Origin: Hemicordylus capensis
Taxonomy: Eukaryota > Chordata > Lepidosauria > Squamata > Cordylidae
Direction of reading: 5' to 3'
Assembly: GCF_027244095.1 (NCBI RefSeq)
Contig: NC_069662.1
Coordinates: 56,630,001-56,694,000 of the forward strand
Length of the DNA: 64,000 bases
Position numbers and translations under genes: made by a program. Below are positions 1 to 11,600 of the stretch, one piece after another. How positions within the stretch are numbered: position 1 is the stretch's first letter; each line of letters starts with the position of its first letter. The notes below the pieces were generated by a model, which searched no databases, was not told where the DNA came from, and saw only the letters and a list, made by a program, of their open reading frames with translations.

Positions 1-111
1 CATCTCTTTTGGTGCTCTGGATCCTATGCCCAAGATATCTCATTATGCAAATATTCCAAAATCCGGAACACTTCTGGTCCCAAGCAGTCCGGATAAAGGA
101 TACTCAACCTG
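1..111 (-). mobile_element. Tigger-like DNA transposon end
   Basis: Ends ACTCAACCTG|TA and carries a Pogo/Tigger-like body (CAAATATTCCAAAATCCGGA; CTTCTGGTCCCAAGC), similar to mammalian Tigger elements from memory. It is cut by the window start. Confidence 0.5.
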
Positions 112-120
112 TAATAAAAT

Positions 121-266
121 ATTGGGCAGCAGTGATATAGGAAGGTGCTGAAAGGCATCATCTCATACTGCGCGGTGGGAGGCACTTCTAAACCACTCCT
201 GTATTCTACCAAGAAAATCACATGGAATGTGATTGTAAGGAGTCGACACCAACCCGTCGGCACAAG
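121..266 (+). mobile_element. BovB-tailed tRNA SINE, 5'-truncated
   Basis: Carries the body GGGCAGCAGTGATATAGGAA and a tail related to GGAGTCGACACCGACTCG, shared with the copies near 4377, 6811, 28241 and 54374. Confidence 0.75.
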
Positions 267-304
267 AGGATCCCCAGTTAGCTCCACTGGCTCTGGCACA
301 GTGT

Positions 305-1870
305 AAGCAGGCCGTCAGTGTGACAGGATCATTGGGTCGCTCTGACCGTCAAGCTCCTAAGGATCTCAGTCTGGTGAAACTGGACCATGGGATTTCACAA
401 ATCAGTCCCTTGCACACACTTGAGTCAACCGTGGTGAAGCATGGTTCTTCCACATCCTGGTGGAAGTACTCAGATTCCATGCAGCACTTAATATAGTGCT
501 GTAGTCTCATTAGCATCCCGAAATGCCCATCCCAGTGTCAGGGGCAAAAGTTGCTGGTATTGCTGCTTAGAACCGCAGCTTTCGGCAAGATCCTATGGAT
601 GTTTACTCAGAAGCAAGTCCCATTCAGGGCGATGGGACAAATTGCCATTTTGAGGGGGGTGATTTCTGTTGGAAAAGCAGGGTGTGAGGGAAAGAGTGAA
701 CCCCCTCATGTGCCCCAGTCCTGATTGGGTTTGACTCCTCCCCCGCACAGCTGTTTCTGAAAAATAAGAAGTGCTTTACCTACAGCATGTATTTGCATGC
801 ATGTGTGGATTGGCCTATAGCACCTGAAATCATCTGGCCCAAGTTAGGCCAAAGGCTAGTGACATGATCAAGAGCTGTCTTTGTGCTCCCTTCAAAATGG
901 CCCTTGGTACTGCTGGGCTTGGGGAAGAAGTGAGGCCTCTTGGGGTCCTGGGTGCAAAGGGGCCACCACAGGGAGGAGATTTTGTTTGTATGAGTTTCAA
1001 GGCCAGAGGCTGTAGGCCTTTGCAAAGTAGAACACTCTGTTCTCTGCCTGGGAGCACATAGGTGAGCTCAAACGGGGAGGGCTCAAACTCTGCTCTCTCA
1101 CTCTTATCTGCCATCTCCCGCCCCTCACTTCCCTAGGAGGGCTAACCTTGACCCCAGGATGTCTGTGCTGCCGTCACTCCGTGATCCTTCCTGCCAGCTA
1201 TTGAGCTGTTTTCCCATTATCTGCTGTTTTCCCATTATCTGCTACTCTTGGGAGGCCCACATGCTCAAAGCTGACCTGCTGCTTCTCCCAGAACAGCTTT
1301 GGCTGCCTTTCATCATCACCCTGTCTTGCCCTCACCTGTGGGGCCAATTTTTCCATATGCCCCATTCATAAATTGCTTGCTTTTCTCACATAATTTGGGA
1401 AGTTGCTCTTTGGACCTTGTCCACTCTGCTGCTGCATGCCTTTCTGCTGGTTGTAGCATTCCTCTCTAACACCATTTATGCAAGATGACGCCCTTTGAGC
1501 TTAGATTAATTAACCAGCCTGGAAAGGCTACATATTAGCCCCTGTGCTCTCCAGTTCTGGTGCCTTTGAGACATAACTGGTTGTGTATACATCATATTTC
1601 TAAAAAGATATTCTGTACCAAGGGAAAGAAACTTCTACCCAAAAACACCCCCAACAACCTGAATTCTGCAATGTGTACACAATATTTAAAGTGGCCAAAT
1701 GTCAATCTGCTTTTCACATTAAGGGCTAGAAAACAGGAACTTGCTTGTAACCGTCCTGTTTCAGTGCTAAGGTTCAAGGCCTCCTCCCCGCCCCCCGCCC
1801 CCACCATAACTAAAGGAATACAGTATGAGGCAAGTGCTCCCTAAACCTGGGCTACTTGCTCGTGTGTGAG
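305..1870. other. Intergenic stretch without a recognisable gene
   Basis: Only short frames are present. A small repeat scrap near 598-640 (TTTACTCAGAAGCAAGTCCC) recurs at 44644 and, inverted, near 47335. Confidence 0.5.
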
Positions 1871-1879
1871 CTGGCCTGC

Positions 1880-2112
1880 TTCCAGCCTGGCTGCACACAG
1901 AGACAGATGCCTAGAGTGCCCATCTCTTGGGGGAATCCCCCAATGCATTGCGTGTGTTGCGTGGTGCATTGTGGGATTCCCAGAGGCCAGGACAAGAAGT
2001 CGAGGCCTCAGATTGATCTGCTCTGCTCCGCGCTGCACAGAGCAGGGCCGATCTGTGCTCCCACTGGAACATTCGTCTAGTGGGGAGGCAAGGCTTGGGA
2101 GGTCTTTCCCTC
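1880..2112. repeat. Interspersed repeat related to 8740-9000
   Basis: Shares ACACAGAGACAG, the GGGGGAATCCCCCA hairpin and CCAGAGGCCAGGAC with the copy at 8740-9000. A diverged part recurs near 36805-36960. Probably a nonautonomous DNA element. Confidence 0.5.
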
Positions 2113-2123
2113 ACCCGCCCTTA

Positions 2124-2270
2124 AGAACATAAGAACAGCCCTGCTGGATCAGCCCCAAGGCCCATCTAGTCCAGCATCTTGTTTTGCACAGTGGCCCACC
2201 AGATGGGTCCGCCCTTCTGGTAGGTTGTGTGAACGGCCCTTCTGCCTTTCAACATCCCACTGATGAAAAT
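2124..2270 (-). mobile_element. CR1-like LINE 3' tail fragment
   Basis: Contains AAGAACAGCCCTGCTGGATC and TAGTCCAGCATC, the reverse complement of the 3' end of the CR1-like copies at 23230-23790 and 25577-27360. Confidence 0.6.
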
Positions 2271-3062
2271 AGGGGCATGCCTGTGAATGTGTAGGGGTCA
2301 TGGCCAAGCAACCTGGGGTGTGTTCTGACTACAAGCATGCCAGAAATAGAAAACTGGTAAGACTGTGCATGCAGAGCACATTATTCCAGATTATCAAAGC
2401 AGCTGAGGCAAGGATGGTATGAACAAGTTTTATACCATTTTATTTGAGTTTTAGTAAGCCCATACATATTTTTGGTGGGGGTTCTCTAACAGGCTTATCC
2501 ATTCCCCCAGTCCCCCACTGCTAAGAAACGTACCTTAGAAAAGCTAGAACTCCTCTTGCATAGTATTCTGCTCTGCGGCATGGGTAATGTTTCATGAGTG
2601 ATGCCGTGGGTATAGTGAGTCATCTCAGCTCCTTCCTTGCCATTTCCTCTGCTGTGACAAACTAAAGGCCAATTCGGACTTGACAGGTTTTGACTCGGGT
2701 TTTTGAATGGTTTGCCGTTTGAAATATTTGAGAATGCACACCTCTTGCGGCCTGAGAAGAATCTGGGCTGAGGCTCCCTGACTGTGGCCCACATTTTCTG
2801 CAGGGTAATGCAGGCAGTTCAGCACTGCCTGTGCCTCCTGTGTGTGTCTGAGATGCTGCCTGCAGTGTTGTGGAAGAGGGCTGTTAGAATTGCCCAGTGA
2901 CAGCTGCAAAACATGAAATAAGGGGCATTCTGTTGCACAGTTTTAAGCTGGGTTCCGCAACCCTGCAGGCAGTGTTTTAGACACATGCAGGGTGGGTGCG
3001 GGAAGCACTGAACCATCTGCCCACATGGGCCAGTATCAGGGAGAACAAACTCCCCCAACTTT

Positions 3063-3373
3063 GCAGGAGAGGAGAGCTGGTCTTGTGATAGCAAGCGTGA
3101 ATTGTCCCCTTTGCTAAGCAGGATCCACCCTGATTTGCATTTGATTGGGAGATTACATGTGTGAGCCCTGTAAGATAGTCCGCTCAAGCGATGGGGCCAC
3201 CCTGTGAAGGGCACTTACACGCAGAAGGTCCCAAGACAGCATCTCCAAGACAAGGTTGAGAGAGACTCCTGCCTGGAACCTTGGAGAAGCTGCTGTCAGT
3301 CTTTGTAGGGAATACTGAGCTTGATAGGCCCGTGGTCTGACTCAGTATATGGAAGCTCACTATGTTCCTCTGT
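3063..3373 (+). mobile_element. 5S rRNA/tRNA composite SINE
   Basis: The head has a 5S-like block (GCTAAGCAGGATCCACCCTG, then GATTGGGAGA). It is followed by a tRNA-SINE body and the tail GAGCTTGATAGG ... CTGACTCAGTATATGG. Related full copies lie at 40785 and 58036. Confidence 0.7.
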
Positions 3374-3931
3374 TACAAAAATGCCCCCACCTTTTTACAG
3401 CTTGGGGTGGGGCAAAGGTTTTATCTTTGGAGGATGGCCTGCATCATGTGGTGGCGTGGGAAGCGATTGTATAGCTACACACCCTCACCTTCCTTTTCTG
3501 TTCACCATGCATTTGAGGCCGGCATAACCCTGTTCTCTCATGTTGCCCACCCAGATTGAGAACAATAGGATACAGGATGCAGAACGGGATGCCTTGATTG
3601 GCCGTCTTTGCCTTTAGGAACTGTTTTGTATCTGCTTCCCATTGTAAACAAAGCATTTTATGCAAGTTTAACTGAGAACTTTATTAAGAAACAACTTCAT
3701 TTCATGCCTCTTCTTGTCTTCCTCCTGTCCCTCTGCCACAGACTTACAGTGATTTGATATCTTATTTTGGCACTGGAGATAGCTGATGGCCTAGAGGAGC
3801 CTGTGCTGCACAGAAGGTCTGTGTTGATGCAGCTTAAGCAGGGATTGTCTTCTCTCACTGTGGCTCTTGCTAGGTTGAGTTTTTATCACATCTAACGGTC
3901 CTTGATTCTTCCAAAGAATCCTGGGGACTGT

Positions 3932-4376
3932 ACATAGGAAGCTGCTTTCTACTAAGTCAGACCATTGGTCCATCTAGCTCAGTATTGTCTACACCAGGGC
4001 TTCTCAACGTTGGGTCCCCAGATGTTATTGGAATTCAACTCCCACAATCCCCAACCACAGGCCACTGGGGCTGGGGATTATGGGAGTTGAAGTCCAATAA
4101 CATCTGGGGACCCAACGTTGAGTAGCCCTGGTCTACACAGACTGGCAGCGGCTTCTGCAAGGTTACAGGCTGGAGTCTCTCTCAGCCCTGTCTGGAGATG
4201 CCAGAGAGGGAACTTGGAACCACCTGCCTGCAAATGCTCTTCCCAGAGCTGCCCCATCACCTGAGCAGAATATCTTATAGTACTCACACATGTAGTCTCC
4301 CATTCAAATGCAAACCAGGATGGACCCTGCTTAGCAAAGGGGACAATTCGTGCTTGTTGTTACGACAAGACCAGAA
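3932..4376 (-). mobile_element. 5S/tRNA composite SINE, interrupted by a hAT MITE
   Basis: Minus-strand copy. The 5S-like block lies at about 4295-4345 and the SINE tail at 3932-3986. It is split by the hAT element at 3995-4130. Confidence 0.7.
3995..4130. mobile_element. Palindromic hAT-type MITE with perfect target duplication
   Basis: 136 bp, ends CAGGGCTTCTCAACGTTGGG and its near-perfect inverse. It is flanked by the 8-bp duplication GTCTACAC at 3987-3994 and 4131-4138. 8-bp duplications are the hAT hallmark. Confidence 0.9.
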
Positions 4377-4622
4377 GCCACCTAATGGAGCAGCAGGGAA
4401 ATGACTTGCCTAGCAAGCCAGAGGTTGCCAGTTCAAATCCCCGCTGGGATGTTTCCCAGACTATGGGAAACACCTATATTGGGCAGCAGTGATATAGGAA
4501 GATGCTGAAAGGCATCATCTCATACTGCGCAGGAGATGGCAATGGTAAACCCCTCCTGTGTTCTACCAAAGACAAAGCTCTCTGGTTGCCAGGAGTCGAC
4601 ACCGACTCGATGGCACACTTAC
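4377..4622 (+). mobile_element. BovB-tailed tRNA SINE
   Basis: Full-length-looking: head GCCACCTAATGGAGCAGCAG, a B-box-like AGTTCAAATCCCCGC, body GGGCAGCAGTGATATAGGAA, tail GAGTCGACACCGACTCG. Confidence 0.8.
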
Positions 4623-4711
4623 CAGAAGACCAGTTTGGTACTGAGAATTATCTTAGAGATTCCTAGCCCTCTCACAGAACTACAGTAGTGAGAAGGACTG
4701 ACAGAGACAAT

Positions 4712-5161
4712 GAGGCTATTCACACAATGGGAGAAAATCGGGCTAGCGGAGGCCAGCTCGATTTTCTCCCACCATAAGAACCACCGGGCTCAGCTGTGAG
4801 CCCGGTGGTTCTTAAGTGAGTAACCCGCTTAATTGCCCCTACCTTATGCCCAGGTTAGCGAAGCAAATGTTCCGCTAACCTGGGCTTTCCGATCGTGAGT
4901 TGCTGTGGTGTGGCTCCGCACCACGACAACTCATGAGTAGACCCCCGACCGGGAGGCAGGGCATGCTGGAGCTTCCGGGGGCCGTGCGACCCCCCAATCC
5001 TCCCAGCCACTGCCGGCTCCATAACGGAGCTGGCAGTCGTGTGGGCAGCCGCTTCGGCCGCCTGGAGCAGACAGCCTGCTCCTGTTCGGGGAGAGTGGGC
5101 TAAGCCCGCTCTCACCACAAACCCCACCCAGGCTCTTCTTACCGATCGTGAGAAAAGCCTT
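4712..5161. mobile_element. GC-rich TIR MITE, family B copy 1
   Basis: About 450 bp. Left end GAGGCTATTCACACAATGGG, right end CGATCGTGAGAAAAGCCT, with a subterminal fold-back. The same family lies at 7243, 10077, 16492 and 18485. Confidence 0.7.
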
Positions 5162-5282
5162 ATTGGGATATGCCCTCTGAAACGGGAGATACTGACTGCT
5201 GCCAAACCACGCCGCACAAATGCACACTTTGTTTAGTGCTGCAACCTCTGTCAATATTTTCTTGGATAGGGGAGGAGGTTAA

Positions 5283-5295
5283 GGATCAAAGATCA
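5283..5295 (+). promoter_or_regulatory. HNF4-like DR1 element in the G6PC1 proximal promoter
   Basis: GGATCAAAGATCA matches the DR1 consensus AGGTCAAAGGTCA at 10 of 13 positions and lies about 100 bp before the G6PC1 ATG. Mammalian G6PC1 promoters are reported to carry an HNF4 site close upstream of the TATA region. Position and sequence fit; binding is inference. Confidence 0.45.
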
Positions 5296-5308
5296 GGGGT
5301 TTCGGGTG

Positions 5309-5316
5309 TAAATAAA
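5309..5316 (+). promoter_or_regulatory. TATA-like box of G6PC1
   Basis: TAAATAAA about 70 bp before the start codon and 14 bp after the DR1-like site. Transcription would start near 5340, leaving a short 5' UTR of about 45 nt. Confidence 0.45.
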
Positions 5317-5383
5317 GGCTCAGTGACTGGGGAAACTAGCAAGAGCTGAGGTGGGAGAAGTCACTCCTTGCTTCAGTTGCACC

Positions 5384-5601
5384 ATGGACCTCCTACACAG
5401 CGCAGGGGTGCAGGCCACAAGCTACCTCCAAGAGAACTTCATGAACTTCCAGGACTGGTTCCTCTTCATCTCCGCAGCTGCAGACCTCAAAACCACTTTC
5501 TTTGTCTTTTTCCCCATCTGGTTCCATCTAAGTGAGGCTGTGGGGATCCGGCTTATTTGGGTGGCTGTGATCGGAGACTGGTTCAACCTTGTTTTCAAGT
5601 G
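5384..5601 (+). CDS. G6PC1: G6PC1 coding exon 1
   Basis: 218 nt, residues 1-72 plus two bases of W73. It encodes the luminal N-terminus and the first two membrane segments, ending in NLVFKW. The donor is TG|GTGAGC, and the split W codon matches human as I recall it. The context caccATGg is a good Kozak match. Confidence 0.96.
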
Positions 5602-8600
5602 GTGAGCATGGTGGATTCCAAAAATCTGATCACCATATTTGGGGTCAAGAACCCAAATATCTTGGTTACATTGCCCATCGACCACAGTGTTGGGTTTTGG
5701 CTTCCTCCTAACACATGTTCTGGCTCCAGTGCTTCCTTGGAGATGGATTTGTTTGGACACTTTTTCTTTGCTCTGCAACATGCAAGACAGTTATGTAGCC
5801 TTGGTCCAGGCACAATGCCAGACAATGCTTTGGCACGATGAGAACAAGCCTAGGAGGTGCCTCGGGCTCATGAGCTCCAGGATTCAAGCTTGCTTTGCAA
5901 TTAGGGTTGCCAATACTCCAGGACTGGCCTGGAACTGGCATCAGTGACTGTTGAAAGCAATCCTGGGGATGTGAATGGCTTGTGTAAAAAACAATATTGG
6001 GAGGGGTGGATTTCAGAAGTAGCTTTGGTCAGGGTTAGCAACCTTACTGCAATTCTGGTTTACAGGATAAGCACAACTCATTAAGGTCATCCACACAATC
6101 AAAAACTGTGTTCTACCTGGGTTTGGGAGCCGTTTGTGCTCCCAATTTTCGATTGTGTGGAAGCAAGGTAGGAGGAAAACCTGAGTAGCTTTCCCTCTTA
6201 CCTTGCTTCCACACAGTCGCTTCTACCCACGTTTCCCTCCTACCTTGCTTCCACACAAACAAAAATTGGGAGCACACGCAGCGCCCCAAACTGGGTAGAA
6301 CACAGTTTGAATGACCTTAATGTTTTTGTTTGTTTGTTTGGATTTAACGACAAACTATGACTTCGCACAAACCAAGAAGGATCTGAACATTAAGCTGAAC
6401 ATGTGAGGAAATAGAACAGAGAGCACATAAGCTCAGTTCTCCTTACAGGCTCCTTTTTGTAGTGCCAGAGCAAGACCACTCTCTAAGGGCTGCTTTCAAG
6501 CATGTGCAGACTGCATTTGCCTCACTGCTGACTAATCACCACATCCATCTCCATGGTGCTGGGCTTTCAGCTCAGAGGGTGTAGCTTTCAAGCAAGTTTG
6601 AGCTCCATCGGCTCTCTTGCTTTAGAAAGTAAGTACTGTTTAGTTCAGTTGCTTGAGTAATCTAGAGCCATTTGTTTTGCTGCTCCTTCCTTGAAGTACA
6701 TTTACTCTTTCTCTGATTATGGCACATTATGGACTGGACTTCATGGACTGATTTGGGGAGAGGCTGGTTTTGCCTTTGTGGCAGGGAGTAGACTAAGCTA
6801 TCTTTAGAGTGTGCCGTCGAGTCGGTGTCGACTCCTGGTGATCACAGAGCTCTGTGGGTGTCTTTGGTAGAATACAGGAGGGCAGGGTTTACCATTGCTG
6901 TCTCCCACACAGTATGAGATGATGCCTTTCAGCATATATATATACAGAGAGAGAGAGAGAGAGAGAGAGCGCGTGCAAGCTGCTGCCCGATATAGGTGTT
7001 TCCCAGCAGGGATTCGAACAGGCAACTTCTGGCTTGCTAGTCAAGTCATTTCCCTGCTGCGCCATTAGGTGGCCCAAGCTATCTTTAGCTCTTTCAAATT
7101 CTATGGTTCCATGAATCGTCTCTTTTTATAATTCTGTCCTTAAAAACAAATTATGTGCTTGGGTGATAGCTCAGTGGTAGAGCATCTGCTTGCATGCAAA
7201 AGGTCCCAGATTTGCTCCTTGGCATCTCCAGATAGTGAAGGGGGTCTCACGACCCGCCTCGAGAGGGTTAGCGGGGAGAGCAGGCTTAGCCTGCTCTCCC
7301 CACACACGAGCAGGCTGCAGCCTTGGGCCCACGACTGCCGGCTCTGTCACAGAGCCAGCGGGGGCTGCAGGGATCCGGGGCTGTGTGGCCCCTGGAAGTT
7401 CAAGCATGTTCTGCGTGAGGGCGCAGCGCATGCTGGAGAGACCCCCTAGCCGGGAGGCTGCTTTTTAGCCTCCCAGTTGGGGGGTCTCCTCATGAGTTGC
7501 CGCGGTGTGGAGCCACGCCGCAGCAACACACGATCCAAAAAACCCGGTTAGCGGAGCACTCGCTCCACTAACCTGGACTAAGAGGAGGGCTGCAGAAGCA
7601 GGTTACCCGCTGTGAGGCAACCGGGCTCGCCTGCTAGGCTCCCCTAGCCCGATTTTAGCCGATCGTGAGAATAGCCTCAGTGTGAGAAGAGACTTGTGTT
7701 TCAAACCTTGGAGAGCTGCTGCTGCCCTTCAATGTCGACAATACTGAGCTAGTTGGACCAGTGGTCTGACCCAGTATAAAACAGCTTCCTATGTCCCTAA
7801 GAGGAAAATTAGCCAATTGTGCATATTTTAATTGGCTTAATTTTTCTGACAAAATTTAGTTTTGTTTTACAGAATTGTGTGGATTTGAGGTTTTCCACTG
7901 CATTTATGTCTGTATTTGAAACAAGGATAGGTTTTTCCATTAAAATGCTATGCAAGATAGCTTACAAAGTCAAAACAACAGTAATCTAACAAGAACAAAA
8001 AGCAGCCAGGATAAAAAATGATTATGGTGTAACTCTGAAAATGTGAGAGTTGAAGATCTTTTCACATTAGTTAATGTGAAAACTTGAAGATTTTTTAAAA
8101 ATAAAAGTTAAAGCACCAGCGTTGTCGATATGCTTAAAATTGGCAGTATCTATTTCTTAACCTCCTGCCCTCTGACACCTGCCCTAATTTCTGGAGTTAC
8201 AGAAGCCAGTTCTTTTTCTTCCTTCCCTACAGGATCCTGTTTGGACAGCGACCCTACTGGTGGGTGCACGAGACGGATTTCTATGGCATCACGACACCCC
8301 CTGTGATCAGGCAGTTTCCCATAACCTGTGAGACTGGACCAGGTGAGGTTGCAGCCACCCTCTTCTTCCCCCACTGCCACTCTCTGTGCCCTGTGTTGGA
8401 ATTACAATAGCAGTTGGATTATTTCTGGCCAGAAAGCAGAGGGTTAACTTTACCTTTACCAAGTGATTAAATCCTGAAAAGGTGGGGAGGGGCTTTGATA
8501 TGTTAATTGATTCCTGCAAACCAGCAAGCACACTCTGAGGCTGTTCTCATACACAGCCTAACTCAGGCTAGAGATGCCCAGCCTGGGTTAGGCTGCACGT

Positions 8601-11600
8601 GAGAACCACTGGGATGGGGCCAGCACCACCTAGCCCTGCTTTATAGCCTGGCTCTTAGCCAGGGTTAAGGGCTCAAGCGACCACTTAACCTTGGCTTCAG
8701 GATCATGTGTTCGCTGGGGCTATCTTTAGCCCCACCAGACACAGAGACAGGCATCTAGAGCACCCATCTCCTGGGGGAATCCCCCAGTGCATTGTGTGTG
8801 TCGCATATTGTTGTGGGATCTCCAGAGGCCAGGACGCATCATCCTGGCCTCCGGAGCTCCACTCTGCCGGCACGCAGCACAGATCGTCTGGGAGCACGCT
8901 CCACACTCCCAGCATCTTTGCAGCTATCATCTGGGGGGAATGTGAGTTTGCCCAGCCTTCCCACCCCACCCGCCCACCGCTCCACCCATACGAACGACCT
9001 CTGTGACTTCTTCCTCTCCATCCCAAGCACATGCAACCCAGCTTAAAGTAAATATTCCTTAGTTATGACTTTTGAATCCATGGGATTCTTCAGAAGCTAC
9101 TCTGCTGGTTCCCTGTCCCTTTCTTAAGTAGCTGTCATCTCCCTTCAGCGCCTCCCAATAATTGTGCCTCTCCCCTCCAGGCAGCCCATCTGGCCACACC
9201 ATGGGGTCTTCTGGGGTGTACTATGTCATGGTGACAGCACTACTTTCACGACTATTGCTACTGCAACAAAAGACTTTAACTGCCAGGTGAGCCCCATGCC
9301 CGTTGCTTTCCTGATTATGACAGCTGGGATTTTTTTTTTAACATGGCATGATTTAAAGATCTGCATGAATGTTGACTTTTAAAACAGAAAATTTAAAAGA
9401 AGTGAAATCAACATTTCAAATTCAGTGGTAAAGCTTTGCCAACATCTGAAGGTATGCAACATTTAGTTCCATCCAGCTTTAATGTGACTCTGAATCTCAA
9501 CTCAATGGTGTTCTCCAATTCACTTTTGGAACCTTTATGGGGACCATTTTAAAGCTATCACCTGATTGGTTTACTCAAATTACTTATGTGAATCAATCCT
9601 TGGTGGGAGCTGCTGTGACGTTCTGCAATGGAAACAAGGTGCCTTTACTATTGGGCTAAGGTCAAAATGTTGGCAAGGATATCAGTTCAAGAGAGAGAGA
9701 GAATGAACACAATAGCCCTTGGCATGCAAGTTTAGATGATGGTTGAGAACGGTTATCCTTGCTCCCATTTAAACAAATCTTTCTCATCCCCAGGTGTCTA
9801 CGTGGCCTCCTCTGGGTAGGATTCTGGATTGTGCAGGTCTGCGTCTGCTTATCCCGGGTCTTCCTTGCAGCACACTTCCCACACCAGGTGATCTCGGGTG
9901 TTATCTCAGGTTAGTTATTTGTAGGCTTGAATTTTCCTGAAACAAAATTGCACAGTGGGGTTTCTATGGATAAAATAAGTGTTAGAATTATGTTCAGCAG
10001 AAATAGATTTGCATGGAGTGGGGAAGGGAAAGGTTCTCCACCCTTGCACCTGGGGATTTCAGGGACAGCAAACTATGAGGCCTGTTCACACAATAGTTTG
10101 AGACGCTGTTTTCACGACCAGGGGAAATTGGGCTAAGGGAACCTAGCCCAATTTTCCCTGGTCGTCTGCTGCCACAGGAACCATGCAGCTCCCGACAGCA
10201 AACCGGCAAAACCACCACTCCCCTTAAATGAGGTTAGTGGAGCAAGCTAACCCATTTGGTGGGTCGTGTGCTACTGCGGCGCTGCTTTGTGCCACAGCAA
10301 CACACAAGGAGACCCCCACCAGGAGGCCTGCAAGCAGCCTCCTCGACTCAGGGGGTCTCTCCAGGATGCCCCACACACTCACACAGGGCATCCTGGGACT
10401 TCTAGGGGCCATGCGGCCCCCGACCCCCCCCCCCCGGCTCCATGATGGAGCCGGCAATCGTGTGGGCGGCTAATCTGGCCACCCAGAGAGGAGGCAGTGA
10501 GAGTCTGCGGGGTGGTAAGTGCTTTCGAGCTTCCTCCCTGCAGATGGCGGGAGCCTCCTGCAGTGATCGTGAGGATTGCTTCTGAGGTGTAATGTGGATT
10601 GCCACATTAGGTGTAATGTGGCCTAGGTGTAATGTGGGTTACGAACATTAGTGTGATTGTGTGAGCCTATGCCAAGATGGGAATCTTGGGCCATAAACCA
10701 TCATGGCATGGGTTCACATGATCAGTTCAATGTTGTTAACCCACATTCAACATAGATTCAAATGACTGTGTGATCTATGATGTTAGCAGTCCAACTATAA
10801 TCCTCGCTTTAGGGCAGGGGTAGGCAACCTTGGCGCTCTCTCAATACATTGTGGCTGTGGATGACGGGAGTTCTCCATCAGCAACAGCTGGAGAGCCAAG
10901 GTTGCCCGACCCCTTCTGTAGGGAATCTTGATTGGCAGCTGCTACTCATGCTTAGGACTTGAGTGATCTTTGAATCTGGAATGAAGGAATTCCATCTCTG
11001 GTCAAACTGGCTATTTTGTTTGAGTTTTTGTTTTCTGCTCTGCTAAATGCAGCTTGGCTTGCTCATAGGAGTCACCTGGAGGTACTGCTGGGCCCTGTTT
11101 GCCTTTAGCATGCACCTGTGTGGTACTGTGTGTCTGACTTCTGTGGGTTTTTCAGTACAGGAGGCTGCCAGGTGGGCATTTCTGCCTTACAGCAGGAACT
11201 TGGATTAAATCCTCGATTGTTCCCCCCAATTCAGTGATTCCAGGAAGGAAGATATCCATTACATTCTACACAGGATTAGGATATTCTGCTTGAAAAGATG
11301 TCCAATGGTAGCTTAAGAGGGTTGGGAAGAGAGTTATGAGGATGTTGGGGGGCAGGTATTGTTTTCTGTTGCCCTGATGTGTGGAGGATAGATACTAAAA
11401 CTCTTGTGAAAATATTATGGTGGTATATTATTGAGAAGTTCTGTTTGTATGGATTAAAAGGGAATTATTGGACATTTCCAGACACCTCATATCAGGGTTC
11501 AAGAGAGAGTCAGGGCATTGGATTTGATAACTGATGTTAAGTGATTGCCTGTTTATTCAGTAATGTCTGCCTCTCAAGCCCATCACCCAAAGTCAACAAG

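Noticed and set aside
7154-7225. tRNA gene
   Set aside because: A- and B-box-like parts exist but no cloverleaf pairing, and the sequence continues as a SINE. The same reasoning applies to 38263, 4377, 28241 and 52850.
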